Of a stretch of 7,609 nucleotides of DNA, positions 1 through 6,231 are shown in pieces. Source of the DNA: Lentisphaerota bacterium (GTDB lineage Bacteria > Verrucomicrobiota > Kiritimatiellia > RFP12 > JAAYLN01); NCBI GenBank assembly GCA_012514915.1, contig JAAYZJ010000193.1, positions 1 to 7,609 on the forward strand. The letters run 5' to 3'. Below the pieces are notes generated by a model. That model had not been told where the DNA came from. It was given only the letters and a program-made list of their open reading frames with translations, and made no database searches. A program made the position numbers and the translations under genes. Each line of letters begins with the position of its first letter. The stretch's first letter is position 1.

Positions 1-85
1 ACCGAAAGGCTGATTGACGCACGGGAGACGCTGGCCTATCATCAACCCCATTGGCTGACCCGGAGGGGTACGGCCGTATCTGTCT
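1..85. other. Short stretch before the first gene, no assignable gene
   Basis: This stretch lies upstream of the first glycosyltransferase. Plus frames 2 and 3 hit stops at 11-13 and 15-17, so an upstream gene could end there with only three or four codons inside the window. Frame 1 stays open from base 1 to a TGA at 181-183, but that would overlap the glycosyltransferase by nearly 100 nt and its translation resembles nothing I recognise. A GGAGG lies at 62-66, 19 nt before the ATG at 86, which is too far for a normal Shine-Dalgarno. No promoter is evident. Confidence 0.4.
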
Positions 86-1105
86 ATGATCAGCATCATC
101 ATCCCCACGCTCAATTCGGAGCGGACGCTCGAGGCGTGTCTGCACGCCATCCTCGCGCAAGATCTGCCCCGCAACCGGTATGAGATCGTGGTCGCGGACG
201 CCGGTTCGACCGACCGCACGCTCGACATCGCGCGCGGGTGCGGTGTCGACATGATCGTTTCCAACCCCCTCCAGACGGGCGAGGCCGGCAAGAGCGCCGG
301 CATCCGGGCCTCGACCGGCGACCTGATCGCCCTTGTCGACAGCGACAACATCCTCCCCGATCCCGGCTGGCTGGCCCGCATGTCCGCCCCGTTCGATGAT
401 CCGGCCATCGTTGCCAGCGAACCCATCGCCTATACGGTCCGCCCCGGCGACCCCGACTTGACACGCTATTTCGCCCTTCTGGGCATGAACGACCCGATCT
501 GTCTCTTCACCGGCAACTACGACCGCCTCAGCGCCGTCACGGGCCAATGGACCGGGCTCGATGTCCCGCAGCAGGACCGGGGCGATTACCTCGAACTCAC
601 CCTGACGGAGCAGGCCCTGCCGACGATCGGGGCCAACGGGTTCGTCTTCCGCCGTCCGCTCCTTGAGCAGGTCGACTGGGATCCATATTTCTTCGACATC
701 GACATCATGCACCAGGCCGTCCGCGCCGGCCTCAACCGCGTGGCCAAGGTCAAAACCGGCATCGTCCACCTCTATTGCGCCCGACTGGGCGATTTCGCCC
801 GCAAGCAGCGCCGCCGCATCCGCGACTTCCTCTATTTTACGGCGGAAAACCAGCGCACCTACCCCTGGGCGCGGCAGCGGCGGCTGGGCATCGTCTGGTT
901 TGCGCTGGCGACGCTTCTCGTTCTTCCCGTCCTCGCCCAGGCGATCCGGGGCTATGCCCGGCACCCCGACCGGGCCTGGCGCTACCATCTGCCGGTCTGC
1001 TGGATCACGCTGTGGATCTATGGCATGGCCACCCTGCGGAAGCTGCTGGGAATCAAACAGGCGCCCGTCGCGCGCGACACGTGGCAGGAGACGAAACGCG
1101 CATGA
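86..1105 (+). CDS. Family 2 (GT-A) glycosyltransferase with C-terminal membrane segments
   Basis: The product (339 aa) should transfer a sugar from a nucleotide-sugar donor onto a membrane-linked acceptor at the inner face of the membrane. The N-terminus is the classic GT2 start, MISIIIPTLNSERTLEACL. DAGSTD at residues 38-43 binds the nucleotide, and DSD at 85-87 is the metal-binding DXD motif. IGANGFVFRR (181-190) is in the place of the acceptor-side motif. FDIDIMHQ (203-210) may carry the catalytic acid. A basic KQRRR patch at 240-244 precedes two hydrophobic stretches, about 268-287 and 303-318, probably membrane helices or a hairpin. The ATG at 86 fits the family start, although the nearest GGAGG is 19 nt away. 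The stop overlaps the next ATG as ATGA, so the two genes are probably translationally coupled. Donor and acceptor are unknown. The family call is secure; a polysaccharide or glycolipid role is inferred. Confidence 0.93.
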   Translation: MISIIIPTLNSERTLEACLHAILAQDLPRNRYEIVVADAGSTDRTLDIARGCGVDMIVSNPLQTGEAGKSAGIRASTGDLIALVDSDNILPDPGWLARMSAPFDDPAIVASEPIAYTVRPGDPDLTRYFALLGMNDPICLFTGNYDRLSAVTGQWTGLDVPQQDRGDYLELTLTEQALPTIGANGFVFRRPLLEQVDWDPYFFDIDIMHQAVRAGLNRVAKVKTGIVHLYCARLGDFARKQRRRIRDFLYFTAENQRTYPWARQRRLGIVWFALATLLVLPVLAQAIRGYARHPDRAWRYHLPVCWITLWIYGMATLRKLLGIKQAPVARDTWQETKRA

Positions 1106-2298
1106 AGATCGTCTGGATTCTCAACGGCTGCGGTCTCGAGTCCGGTTCGATCACCGGCTCGCCGCTCCGCTTCCAGGCCGTCTCGTCGCGCTGGCAGGCG
1201 CTGACGGCGGGGCCGGAGCAGCATCTGATGACGACCTCCGGTGGCGAAGCCATGCTGCGGCGCATGGGATGCACCCTCCCGGCGACGCGCTTGCCGGCCG
1301 CCCTGCTGCTGCGCCGCGAACCCTGCAAGGCGTTCCGCTTCTGGTCCTATGTCGTGACGGCCGCCGCCGCCCGGCTCCGGCCGGGCCGCCTGCCGACGGG
1401 CGATGTCGTCATCACCGTCAGCGACTATTTCTGCGACATCGTCCCGGCCTTGCTCCTGAAGGAGCGCCACGGCTCCCGCTGGATCGCCTGGATCCACCAC
1501 CGCGAGCGCCGGCCGGCGGAACGTCCCGGCAACCGGCTCGTCAACACGATCACCTGGCGCATGCAGGCGTGGAGTTTCCGGCAGATCGCGCGCCATGCCA
1601 ACCAGGCCTGGGTCTACGACTCTGACGCCGGCGACGAGATCGCCCGCCATCTCCAGGGGCTCGGCATGGCGCCGGAGCGGATTCGACGCATGCGCTGCGG
1701 CATCGACCTGGCCGCGATCCGGCGGGCACCCGAACCGCCGGCGAAAACGGTCGATGCCGTCATGATCGGCGTGCGTCCCAACAAGGGCGCCTTCGATATC
1801 GTGCCGGTCTGGCGCGAGGTTCAGCGGCTGCGGCCGGGGACGACCCTGCGGCTCATGGGCGGCCTCTCCTGCCGTGAGCAGGTCGCGGCGCAAATCGCCG
1901 CCGCCGGGCTCGGCGACGTGATCTCCTGGTTTGTCCCGGAGGGTGGCTGGCTGCCGCCCGAAGCCCACTTCGCCAAGATCAAGGAGGCGCGCATCCTTTT
2001 CGCACCCAGCCGCGAGGAGGGGTGGGGGATCGCCCTGGGCGAGGCGATGGGATGCGGCCTGCCGGTCGCCGCCTACGACCTGCCCGTCTACCGGCGCATC
2101 TTCGGCGACGCGCCGGCCGTCGTCCCCGAGGGCGACACATGCGCCCTGGCCCGGACGATTGTTGCCCTGCTGGATCATCCGGAACACTATGCCGAACATC
2201 GGCGCCGCGGCCAGGCCTGCGCGGAGACGGACGACTGGGATCGGATTGCGGCCGACGACTGGCCCCGCGCCGGTTCCTTGGAGAATGAGCAACCATGA
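1102..2298 (+). CDS. GT-B fold glycosyltransferase, GT4-like
   Basis: The product (398 aa) is a probable retaining glycosyltransferase. I chose the ATG at 1102 because it overlaps the preceding stop (ATGA) and gives MKIVWILNG, a normal GT-B first strand. GGAG at 1087-1090 lies 11 nt upstream. The reading frame is open further 5' but only as a shadow of the previous gene. The C-terminal domain has the donor-site signature: GVRPNKG (223-229) supplies basic phosphate contacts. SREEGWGIALGEAMG (303-317) contains the E-x7-E motif (E306, E314) of GT4-type enzymes. MRCGID (197-202) is at the inter-domain linker. The N-terminal half (acceptor side) is poorly conserved, as is usual. No signal peptide or membrane helix is seen, so it probably acts at the cytosolic membrane face with the preceding GT2. 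Its 3' end overlaps the next gene by ATGA. The sugar is unknown. Confidence 0.9.
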   Translation: MKIVWILNGCGLESGSITGSPLRFQAVSSRWQALTAGPEQHLMTTSGGEAMLRRMGCTLPATRLPAALLLRREPCKAFRFWSYVVTAAAARLRPGRLPTGDVVITVSDYFCDIVPALLLKERHGSRWIAWIHHRERRPAERPGNRLVNTITWRMQAWSFRQIARHANQAWVYDSDAGDEIARHLQGLGMAPERIRRMRCGIDLAAIRRAPEPPAKTVDAVMIGVRPNKGAFDIVPVWREVQRLRPGTTLRLMGGLSCREQVAAQIAAAGLGDVISWFVPEGGWLPPEAHFAKIKEARILFAPSREEGWGIALGEAMGCGLPVAAYDLPVYRRIFGDAPAVVPEGDTCALARTIVALLDHPEHYAEHRRRGQACAETDDWDRIAADDWPRAGSLENEQP

Positions 2299-3248
2299 AA
2301 GCCATTGTGATCGACCAGGCTCGTCGTCTGGTCTGGAGCGAAGTCCCCGATCCGGTGCGCCAACCGGACGAGATCGTGATTGATGTCCGCGCCGCCGCGG
2401 TCAACCGGGCCGACTTGATGCAGCGGGCCGGCAACTACCCCCCGCCGCCCGGCTGGCCCGCCTGGCCGGGGCTCGAAGTCGCCGGAACCGTCGCCGAGGC
2501 GCCGCCGGCGTCGCGCTGGCGCGTGGGCGACCGGGTTTGTGCCCTGCTGGGCGGCGGCGGCTACGCAGAGCGCGTGGCGCTCCCGGCCGACATGGCCCTG
2601 CCGATTCCCGCGGGTCTCGACTGGAACGCCGCCGCCGCGATCCCGGAAGTCTGGGCCACGGCCACCCTCAACCTGGTGATCGAGGCCGGCATGAAGGCCG
2701 GCGACACGGTGTTCATCCAGGCTGGCGCCAGCGGCCTCGGGCTGGCCGCCATTCAGCTGGCGAAAAAGGCCGGCGCCAAGGTCGTCACCACCGTCGGCAC
2801 GGAGGAGAAGGGGGCCTTTGTCAAGACGCTGGGGGCCGATATCGTCGTCAACCGCAAGACCGACGCGATCGGCCCGGTGCTCGAGGCGCATCCGGTCGAC
2901 ATCGCGCTCGATTGCGTCGGCGGGCCGCAGATGGGCGAGCATGCCGCCAAGCTGGCGCCCTGGGGCCGCTGGATCGTCATCGCCGCGCTGGCCGGCGCCC
3001 GCACGGAGCTCGATCTCGTTGCGCTGTACCGCCAGCGCATCCGCATCATCGGCAGCACGCTGCGCAGCCGCACCTCCGCCATGAAGGCCGACATTCTCCG
3101 CCGGATGGAGGCCGAGTTGTGGGAAGCGTTCGCGGCGGGCACGCTCCGCTCGGTGATCTACAAGACGCTGCCGATCACGGCGGCGGAGGAGGCGCACGCC
3201 ATCCTCGAGCGGAACGAGAACATCGGCAAGGTCGTGTTGACGGTCTGA
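2295..3248 (+). CDS. Zinc-free MDR oxidoreductase, PIG3-type NAD(P)H quinone oxidoreductase
   Basis: The product (317 aa) is a medium-chain dehydrogenase/reductase of the quinone oxidoreductase branch, most like the PIG3 (TP53I3) group, which reduces quinones with NAD(P)H. Evidence: NRADLMQRAGNYPPPPG (37-53), then PGLEVAGTV (58-66) and GDRVCALLGGGGYAE (78-92) of the catalytic domain. AAAIPEVWATA (113-123) follows. The Rossmann turn is AGASGLG (143-149), with Ser where many relatives have Gly, as in PIG3. STLRSR (254-259) and NENIGKVVL (308-316) close the protein. No Cys/His zinc ligands are present, so it is not a zinc alcohol dehydrogenase. The start overlaps the glycosyltransferase stop (ATGA), and GGAG at 2280-2283 is 11 nt upstream. 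Such enzymes are usually not coupled to glycosyltransferases, so the true substrate may not be a quinone. The cofactor (NADH or NADPH) cannot be settled by eye. Confidence 0.9.
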   Translation: MKAIVIDQARRLVWSEVPDPVRQPDEIVIDVRAAAVNRADLMQRAGNYPPPPGWPAWPGLEVAGTVAEAPPASRWRVGDRVCALLGGGGYAERVALPADMALPIPAGLDWNAAAAIPEVWATATLNLVIEAGMKAGDTVFIQAGASGLGLAAIQLAKKAGAKVVTTVGTEEKGAFVKTLGADIVVNRKTDAIGPVLEAHPVDIALDCVGGPQMGEHAAKLAPWGRWIVIAALAGARTELDLVALYRQRIRIIGSTLRSRTSAMKADILRRMEAELWEAFAAGTLRSVIYKTLPITAAEEAHAILERNENIGKVVLTV

Positions 3249-3258
3249 ATCCATGATC

Positions 3259-3265
3259 AGGGGGA
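3259..3265 (+). promoter_or_regulatory. Ribosome binding site of the SDR gene
   Basis: AGGGGGA lies 4-5 nt before the ATG at 3270, in the 21-nt gap after the oxidoreductase stop. It is a strong purine run that supports this start. Confidence 0.6.
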
Positions 3266-3269
3266 AACC

Positions 3270-4013
3270 ATGAGTACGTTCAAGGGAAAGACGGCGATCG
3301 TGTCCGGCGCGGCGCTGGGCATGGGCAATCTCATCGCGCGGCGCCTGGCCAGGGCCGGCGCGAACGTGCTGCTGACCGATGTCGACCGCGCGCGGATTCA
3401 GGCGACCGCCCGCGAAATCCGGGCGGCGGGCGGCGCCGCCCGGGCGCTCCGGGTGGACGTGCGGCAGTATGCGGAGGTCGAGCGGGCCGCCGCGCTGGCG
3501 CACAAAACCTTCGGCCGCGTCGACCTGCTGCTCAACTTCTGCGGCGGCTCGCCCTCGCGCGTCTTCGGGCGCAGCGAGCCCTTCGCGCAGCGCGATCCGG
3601 CCCTGCTGGAATGGGGCATCGACGTCAATCTGCGCGGGCCGCTCTACTTCTGCCGCGCGGTTTTCCCCCGCATGATCGAGTCCGGCGGAGGCGTGATCGT
3701 CAACATCGGCTCGATCGACGGCGTGACCGGCTCCGGCGCGGTCGAGTACAGCGCCGCGAAAAGCGGCATGGACGGGCTGACCAAGTCCCTCGCGATCGTC
3801 GGCGCCCCGCACGGCATCCGCGCCGTCTGCGTGGTGCCGGGCCCCGTGCTGACGCGCCCGGCGCTCGCCAAGATGAAGACGCTGCTCGGACGGGCCGCCG
3901 AGCCGCGGGAACTGGTCGACTTCATCCTCTATCTCTGCTCCGGCAAGGGCGCGTTCGTCAACGGCTCGTGCCATCTGGTCGACGGCGGCCGCGCCTGCCT
4001 GGCCGGTGTCTAG
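3270..4013 (+). CDS. Classical short-chain dehydrogenase/reductase (SDR)
   Basis: The product (247 aa, the normal length for a classical SDR) is an NAD(P)-dependent alcohol/ketone oxidoreductase. The cofactor glycine motif is SGAALGMG (12-19), the TGxxxGxG equivalent. D37 at the end of the second strand (LLTDVDR) suggests NAD(H) preference. The catalytic tetrad is visible: N120 (DVNLRG), S148 (NIGSID), Y160 and K164 (YSAAK). The Ser-Tyr distance is 12 residues rather than the common 13. The usual NNAG motif reads NFCG (89-92), a noticeable deviation. VVPGPVLTRP (188-197) and VNGSCHLVDGG (230-240) are the normal C-terminal elements. It is cytosolic. It lies between an MDR enzyme and a Gfo/Idh enzyme, so a polyol, sugar or cyclitol substrate is plausible but only inferred; FabG-like or hydroxysteroid-like activity cannot be excluded. 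Confidence 0.93.
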   Translation: MSTFKGKTAIVSGAALGMGNLIARRLARAGANVLLTDVDRARIQATAREIRAAGGAARALRVDVRQYAEVERAAALAHKTFGRVDLLLNFCGGSPSRVFGRSEPFAQRDPALLEWGIDVNLRGPLYFCRAVFPRMIESGGGVIVNIGSIDGVTGSGAVEYSAAKSGMDGLTKSLAIVGAPHGIRAVCVVPGPVLTRPALAKMKTLLGRAAEPRELVDFILYLCSGKGAFVNGSCHLVDGGRACLAGV

Positions 4014-4029
4014 GCGCCTGGCCGTCCTC

Positions 4030-4035
4030 GAGGAG
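4030..4035 (+). promoter_or_regulatory. Ribosome binding site that bears on the Gfo/Idh start
   Basis: GAGGAG stands 4 nt before the ATG at 4040 and 7 nt before the in-frame ATG at 4043. The 7-nt spacing is nearer the usual optimum, so the second Met is slightly favoured. Confidence 0.55.
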
Positions 4036-4042
4036 TCCGATG

Positions 4043-5197
4043 ATGACCGCTGCACGGCATGACCGCCCCCGGCGCGTGGTTCTGGTGTTCGACACCTCCC
4101 GCCCCATGTATGGTTTACACGGCCTGCACGCCGCCTTCCGCGGCTTGCCGGGTGTCGAGGTCACGGCCATTGCCGATCCAGGCGAAGCCACGGCGCGGCG
4201 GGCGGCGGCCATGGAGATTTCGGGTGCGACGCGCCACTATGCCGAGGTCGAGACGATGTTCGACCAGGAGCGGCCCGACATCGCCGTGATCTGCTCGCGC
4301 CATCCCGACGAGCACCTGGCGCCGATCCGCGCGGCCGCCGCCCGCGGTATTCATCTCTTCTGCGAGAAGCCGCTGGCGGCGACGGCGGCGGCGGCGCGCG
4401 AAATCGCGGCGCTGGCGGCCGCCAGCGGGATCAAGCTCGCCGTTGTGCATCCCGCGCGCTTCGACGCCGCCTTTCTCGAAATGAAGCGGCTGGTCGAGAG
4501 CGGGGCCATCGGCCGGCCGCTGACGGTCATCGGGCGCGGCAAATGCGACGCGCGCGGGGGAGGGGAGGATCTGATCGTCCTCGGCACGCACATTCTCGAC
4601 CTGATGGTCTTCTTCCTGGGCAAGCCCCTCTCCATCATGGCCGACATCCAGGTTGACGGCCGTCCCGCCACGCCCGCCGACTGGCACGCCCCCACCGAAC
4701 CGGTCGGGCCGGTGGCAGGCGACGACATCCTGGCGACCTTCACCTTCGCGGGGGGTGTGCGCGGTCTGTTCGAGTCGCGCAAGGGCTTGCGCGGGGCGGA
4801 GCGCCCCGGCGACACCCTCATGGGGTTGTCGGTCGTCGGCGCCGACGGCACGCTGTCGCTGCGGTTCGATGATGTCCGCCGGCGCGAGTTGAAGCTCTCG
4901 CGCCGCGCGGCCGCGCCGGACGACGAGGCCGCCTACGAGCCTGTGCCGGTGCCTGTGGCGCGCCCCATTCCCGGCGCCGCGCCGCCCGATCTCTCGCTGT
5001 GCGGCCGGGGCGACATTCCGCGCGCGCCGATGTTCGTCGAGGCTGTCCGCTGGGCCGCCTGGGATCTGCTGCAGGCCATCGGGGAGGATCGGCAGCCCCT
5101 GTCCAACGCGGACAGCGCTTGCGTGGTCGCCGAGATGATTGAGGCGATCTACACTGCGCACTTCGAGGGATGCCGGATCGTGTGGCCGTCTGCCTGA
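4043..5197 (+). CDS. Gfo/Idh/MocA family oxidoreductase
   Basis: The product is 384 aa (385 if started at the adjacent ATG at 4040, which I use for numbering). Family members oxidise or reduce sugars, inositols and related compounds with a tightly held NAD(P). The N-terminal Rossmann domain runs to about residue 130. It has LPGVEVTAIADP (36-47), RPDIAVICSRHPDEH (78-92) and the diagnostic EKP (109-111). The C-terminal substrate domain has GTHILDLM (182-189), in which H184 and D187 match the catalytic GxHxxD region. The first glycine motif is unusual: where GxGxxG is expected the protein reads DTSRPMYGLHGLH (18-30), longer and lacking the first glycines. An Ala-rich helix (112-129) and a Pro/Arg-rich segment (289-318) are low complexity. 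It is the last gene of the plus-strand group and ends before the structured intergenic region. Substrate unknown. Confidence 0.9.
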   Translation: MTAARHDRPRRVVLVFDTSRPMYGLHGLHAAFRGLPGVEVTAIADPGEATARRAAAMEISGATRHYAEVETMFDQERPDIAVICSRHPDEHLAPIRAAAARGIHLFCEKPLAATAAAAREIAALAAASGIKLAVVHPARFDAAFLEMKRLVESGAIGRPLTVIGRGKCDARGGGEDLIVLGTHILDLMVFFLGKPLSIMADIQVDGRPATPADWHAPTEPVGPVAGDDILATFTFAGGVRGLFESRKGLRGAERPGDTLMGLSVVGADGTLSLRFDDVRRRELKLSRRAAAPDDEAAYEPVPVPVARPIPGAAPPDLSLCGRGDIPRAPMFVEAVRWAAWDLLQAIGEDRQPLSNADSACVVAEMIEAIYTAHFEGCRIVWPSA

Positions 5198-5211
5198 AGT
5201 GCCATGCACCC

Positions 5212-5225
5212 GGGCCTGAAGGCCC
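5212..5225 (+). terminator. Weak hairpin 15 nt after the Gfo/Idh stop
   Basis: GGGCC (5212-5216), loop TGAA, GGCCC (5221-5225) form a 5-bp all-GC stem. It is followed by a broken pyrimidine run (TTGCTTCC), not a proper U tract, so a role as terminator is uncertain. Confidence 0.3.
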
Positions 5226-5244
5226 TTGCTTCCGAATTCTTTTG

Positions 5245-5318
5245 AATCAGGAACTCATGAAATCAGGAATTTGTTTGTGAAAACCGCGCATTCTTGCATC
5301 CTTCTTGAGTTCCTGATT
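5245..5318. repeat. AT-rich 17-nt inverted repeat with internal direct repeat
   Basis: The left arm AATCAGGAACTCATGAA (5245-5261) is the reverse complement of 5302-5318 at 16 of 17 positions; the outer 13 are perfect, with one T-T mismatch. The spacer is 40 nt (5262-5301). The unit AATCAGGAA occurs at 5245-5253 and again at 5261-5269, and inverted as TTCCTGATT at 5310-5318. No U tract follows on either strand, so it is a poor rho-independent terminator. No matching target-site duplication was seen. It may be a dispersed intergenic (REP- or MITE-like) element or a structured RNA 3' end. Confidence 0.75.
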
Positions 5319-5354
5319 AATGCGCGCGGGGAATAAATCAACAGTCCCTGAAGC

Positions 5355-5404
5355 CGGGACTCCGACACGGGAGCGTGTGCATCCACAGCCGCGTCGGAGT
5401 CCCG
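5355..5404. terminator. Long GC-rich hairpin, candidate bidirectional terminator
   Basis: CGGGACTCCGAC (5355-5366) pairs perfectly with GTCGGAGTCCCG (5393-5404). After one mismatch, 5368-5370 pair with 5389-5391, giving 15 pairs around an 18-nt loop. It sits between convergent genes, 41 nt beyond the truB stop. Neither side has a good U run (CCTTCT on the plus side). Termination is therefore likely from position but not proven; a dispersed repeat or other RNA structure is possible. Confidence 0.5.
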
Positions 5405-5445
5405 CCTTCTAAGTGGCGAAAATGTCGCGAATCGCGAGAGTCCGG

Positions 5446-6231
5446 CTAGGCGTGAAGCTGGTTCAGGTAGCGCTGGACGGGGATGACGCGCGCGGCCAAC
5501 GCCTGGAGATCGAGGGCCAGAATCTGCTCCAGGGGGAGCGCCTCGGCCAGGTCGAGCGAGCCAGAACGGGTGCGGCGCAACGCATGCAGGCAGGCGCCGC
5601 AGCCGAGCGCCTCGCCGATGTCGTGGCAGAGCGTCCGGACGTAGGTGCCCTTGCCGCAGGCGACGTCGAAGGTGGCGTACGGCGGGTTGAAGGCGAGCAG
5701 CCGGAAGCTGTAGATGTGGATCAGGCGCGGCTCGCGGACGACGGTCTGCCCCTTGCGGGCCAGTTTATAGAGTGGGACGCCATCCTTCTTGATCGCCGAG
5801 ACCATCGGGGGCATCTGGTAGCTGTCGCCCACCAGCGCCGCCATCCGCTCCCGCAGCGCGGTGTCGGTCACCAGATCGTAGGGAAGCGTTGCGAGAACCT
5901 CGCCCTCGATGTCCTGCGAATCGGTCGCGGTGCCCAGCAGCATCTCGCCGCTGTAGCGCTTGTCGCCGCCCATGATCCGTTCCGAGAGCGACGTGCCTTT
6001 CCCGAGCAGGATGACCAGCAGGCCCGAGGCGTTGGGGTCGAGTGTGCCGCCGTGCCCCACCTTGTCGAGGCGGAAGGTGCGCCGGATACGGGCGACGACG
6101 TCGTGAGACGTCATGCCTGTCGGCTTGTCGACCAGCAGGATGCCGTCCACGCGGTTGACGCGGGCGGCGGATGAGGGGCTGATGGGCGGGCGGGGAGCAC
6201 GGGGAGGCAGGGGTGGGATAGGGGGGGGCAT
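5446..6231 (-). CDS. truB: tRNA pseudouridine(55) synthase TruB
   Basis: The enzyme makes the pseudouridine at position 55 of the T loop in nearly all tRNAs. The 261-aa frame shows all family motifs: GILLVDKPTGMTSHDVV (30-46), then GHGGTLDPNASGLL (59-72) with catalytic D65. KRYSGEMLLGTATDS (91-105) follows, with the active-site Tyr at 93. YQMPPMVSAIKKDGVPLY (138-155) and GKGTYVRTLCHDIGEALG (193-210) complete the core. The C-terminus is short, without the full PUA domain of the E. coli enzyme. The start is doubtful. The ATG at 6231 gives a Pro-rich leader (MPPPIPPLPPRAPRPP) not seen in the family. A GTG at 6150 would start at VDGILLVDKP, where most TruB proteins begin (234 aa). Neither start has a clear Shine-Dalgarno. 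It follows rbfA by 83 nt, the usual neighbour. Confidence 0.95.
   Translation of the reverse strand: MPPPIPPLPPRAPRPPISPSSAARVNRVDGILLVDKPTGMTSHDVVARIRRTFRLDKVGHGGTLDPNASGLLVILLGKGTSLSERIMGGDKRYSGEMLLGTATDSQDIEGEVLATLPYDLVTDTALRERMAALVGDSYQMPPMVSAIKKDGVPLYKLARKGQTVVREPRLIHIYSFRLLAFNPPYATFDVACGKGTYVRTLCHDIGEALGCGACLHALRRTRSGSLDLAEALPLEQILALDLQALAARVIPVQRYLNQLHA

Larger units (their letters stand above)
5198..5445. other. Convergent intergenic region with stacked structural repeats
   Basis: This 248-bp stretch separates the end of the plus-strand group from the end of truB. I see no protein gene with family features in it. It holds a small GC hairpin, an AT-rich inverted-repeat element and a GC-rich long hairpin, then two TCGCGA palindromes at 5425-5430 and 5432-5437. 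G+C drops to 34 of 90 bases at 5231-5320. Position between convergent genes suggests termination and possibly a dispersed repeat. Confidence 0.7.

Noticed and set aside
1..183. Frame 1 as the 3' end of an upstream gene
   Set aside because: It would overlap the GT2 gene by nearly 100 nt, and the residues (including HHHPHAQ) look like an out-of-frame read; too little sequence to decide.
775..1101. Upstream extension of the GT4-type gene
   Set aside because: The frame is open because it shadows the GT2 gene; the family N-terminus MKIVWILNG begins at 1102 with an RBS and an ATGA overlap.
1018..2292. Minus-strand open frame of 424 codons
   Set aside because: It is antisense to the GT4-type gene, has no known motif, and is explained by codon bias of the sense gene.
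3611..4039. Upstream extension of the Gfo/Idh gene
   Set aside because: It is an Arg-rich shadow of the SDR gene; GAGGAG and paired ATG codons at 4040/4043 mark the true start.
2187..4055. Minus-strand open frame of 622 codons
   Set aside because: It is antisense to the MDR and SDR genes, which have complete family motifs. Its translation is Arg/Gly/Asp-rich without recognisable domains, a typical GC-rich shadow.
4115..5209. Minus-strand open frame of 364 codons
   Set aside because: It is antisense to the Gfo/Idh gene and has low-complexity composition.
5198..5445. CRISPR array or tRNA in the intergenic region
   Set aside because: Repeats are few and inverted without regular spacers, and no cloverleaf or T-loop pattern (GTTCRA) is present.
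5413..6174. Plus-strand open frame of 253 codons
   Set aside because: It mirrors truB on the other strand; truB has every catalytic motif, and this frame has none.
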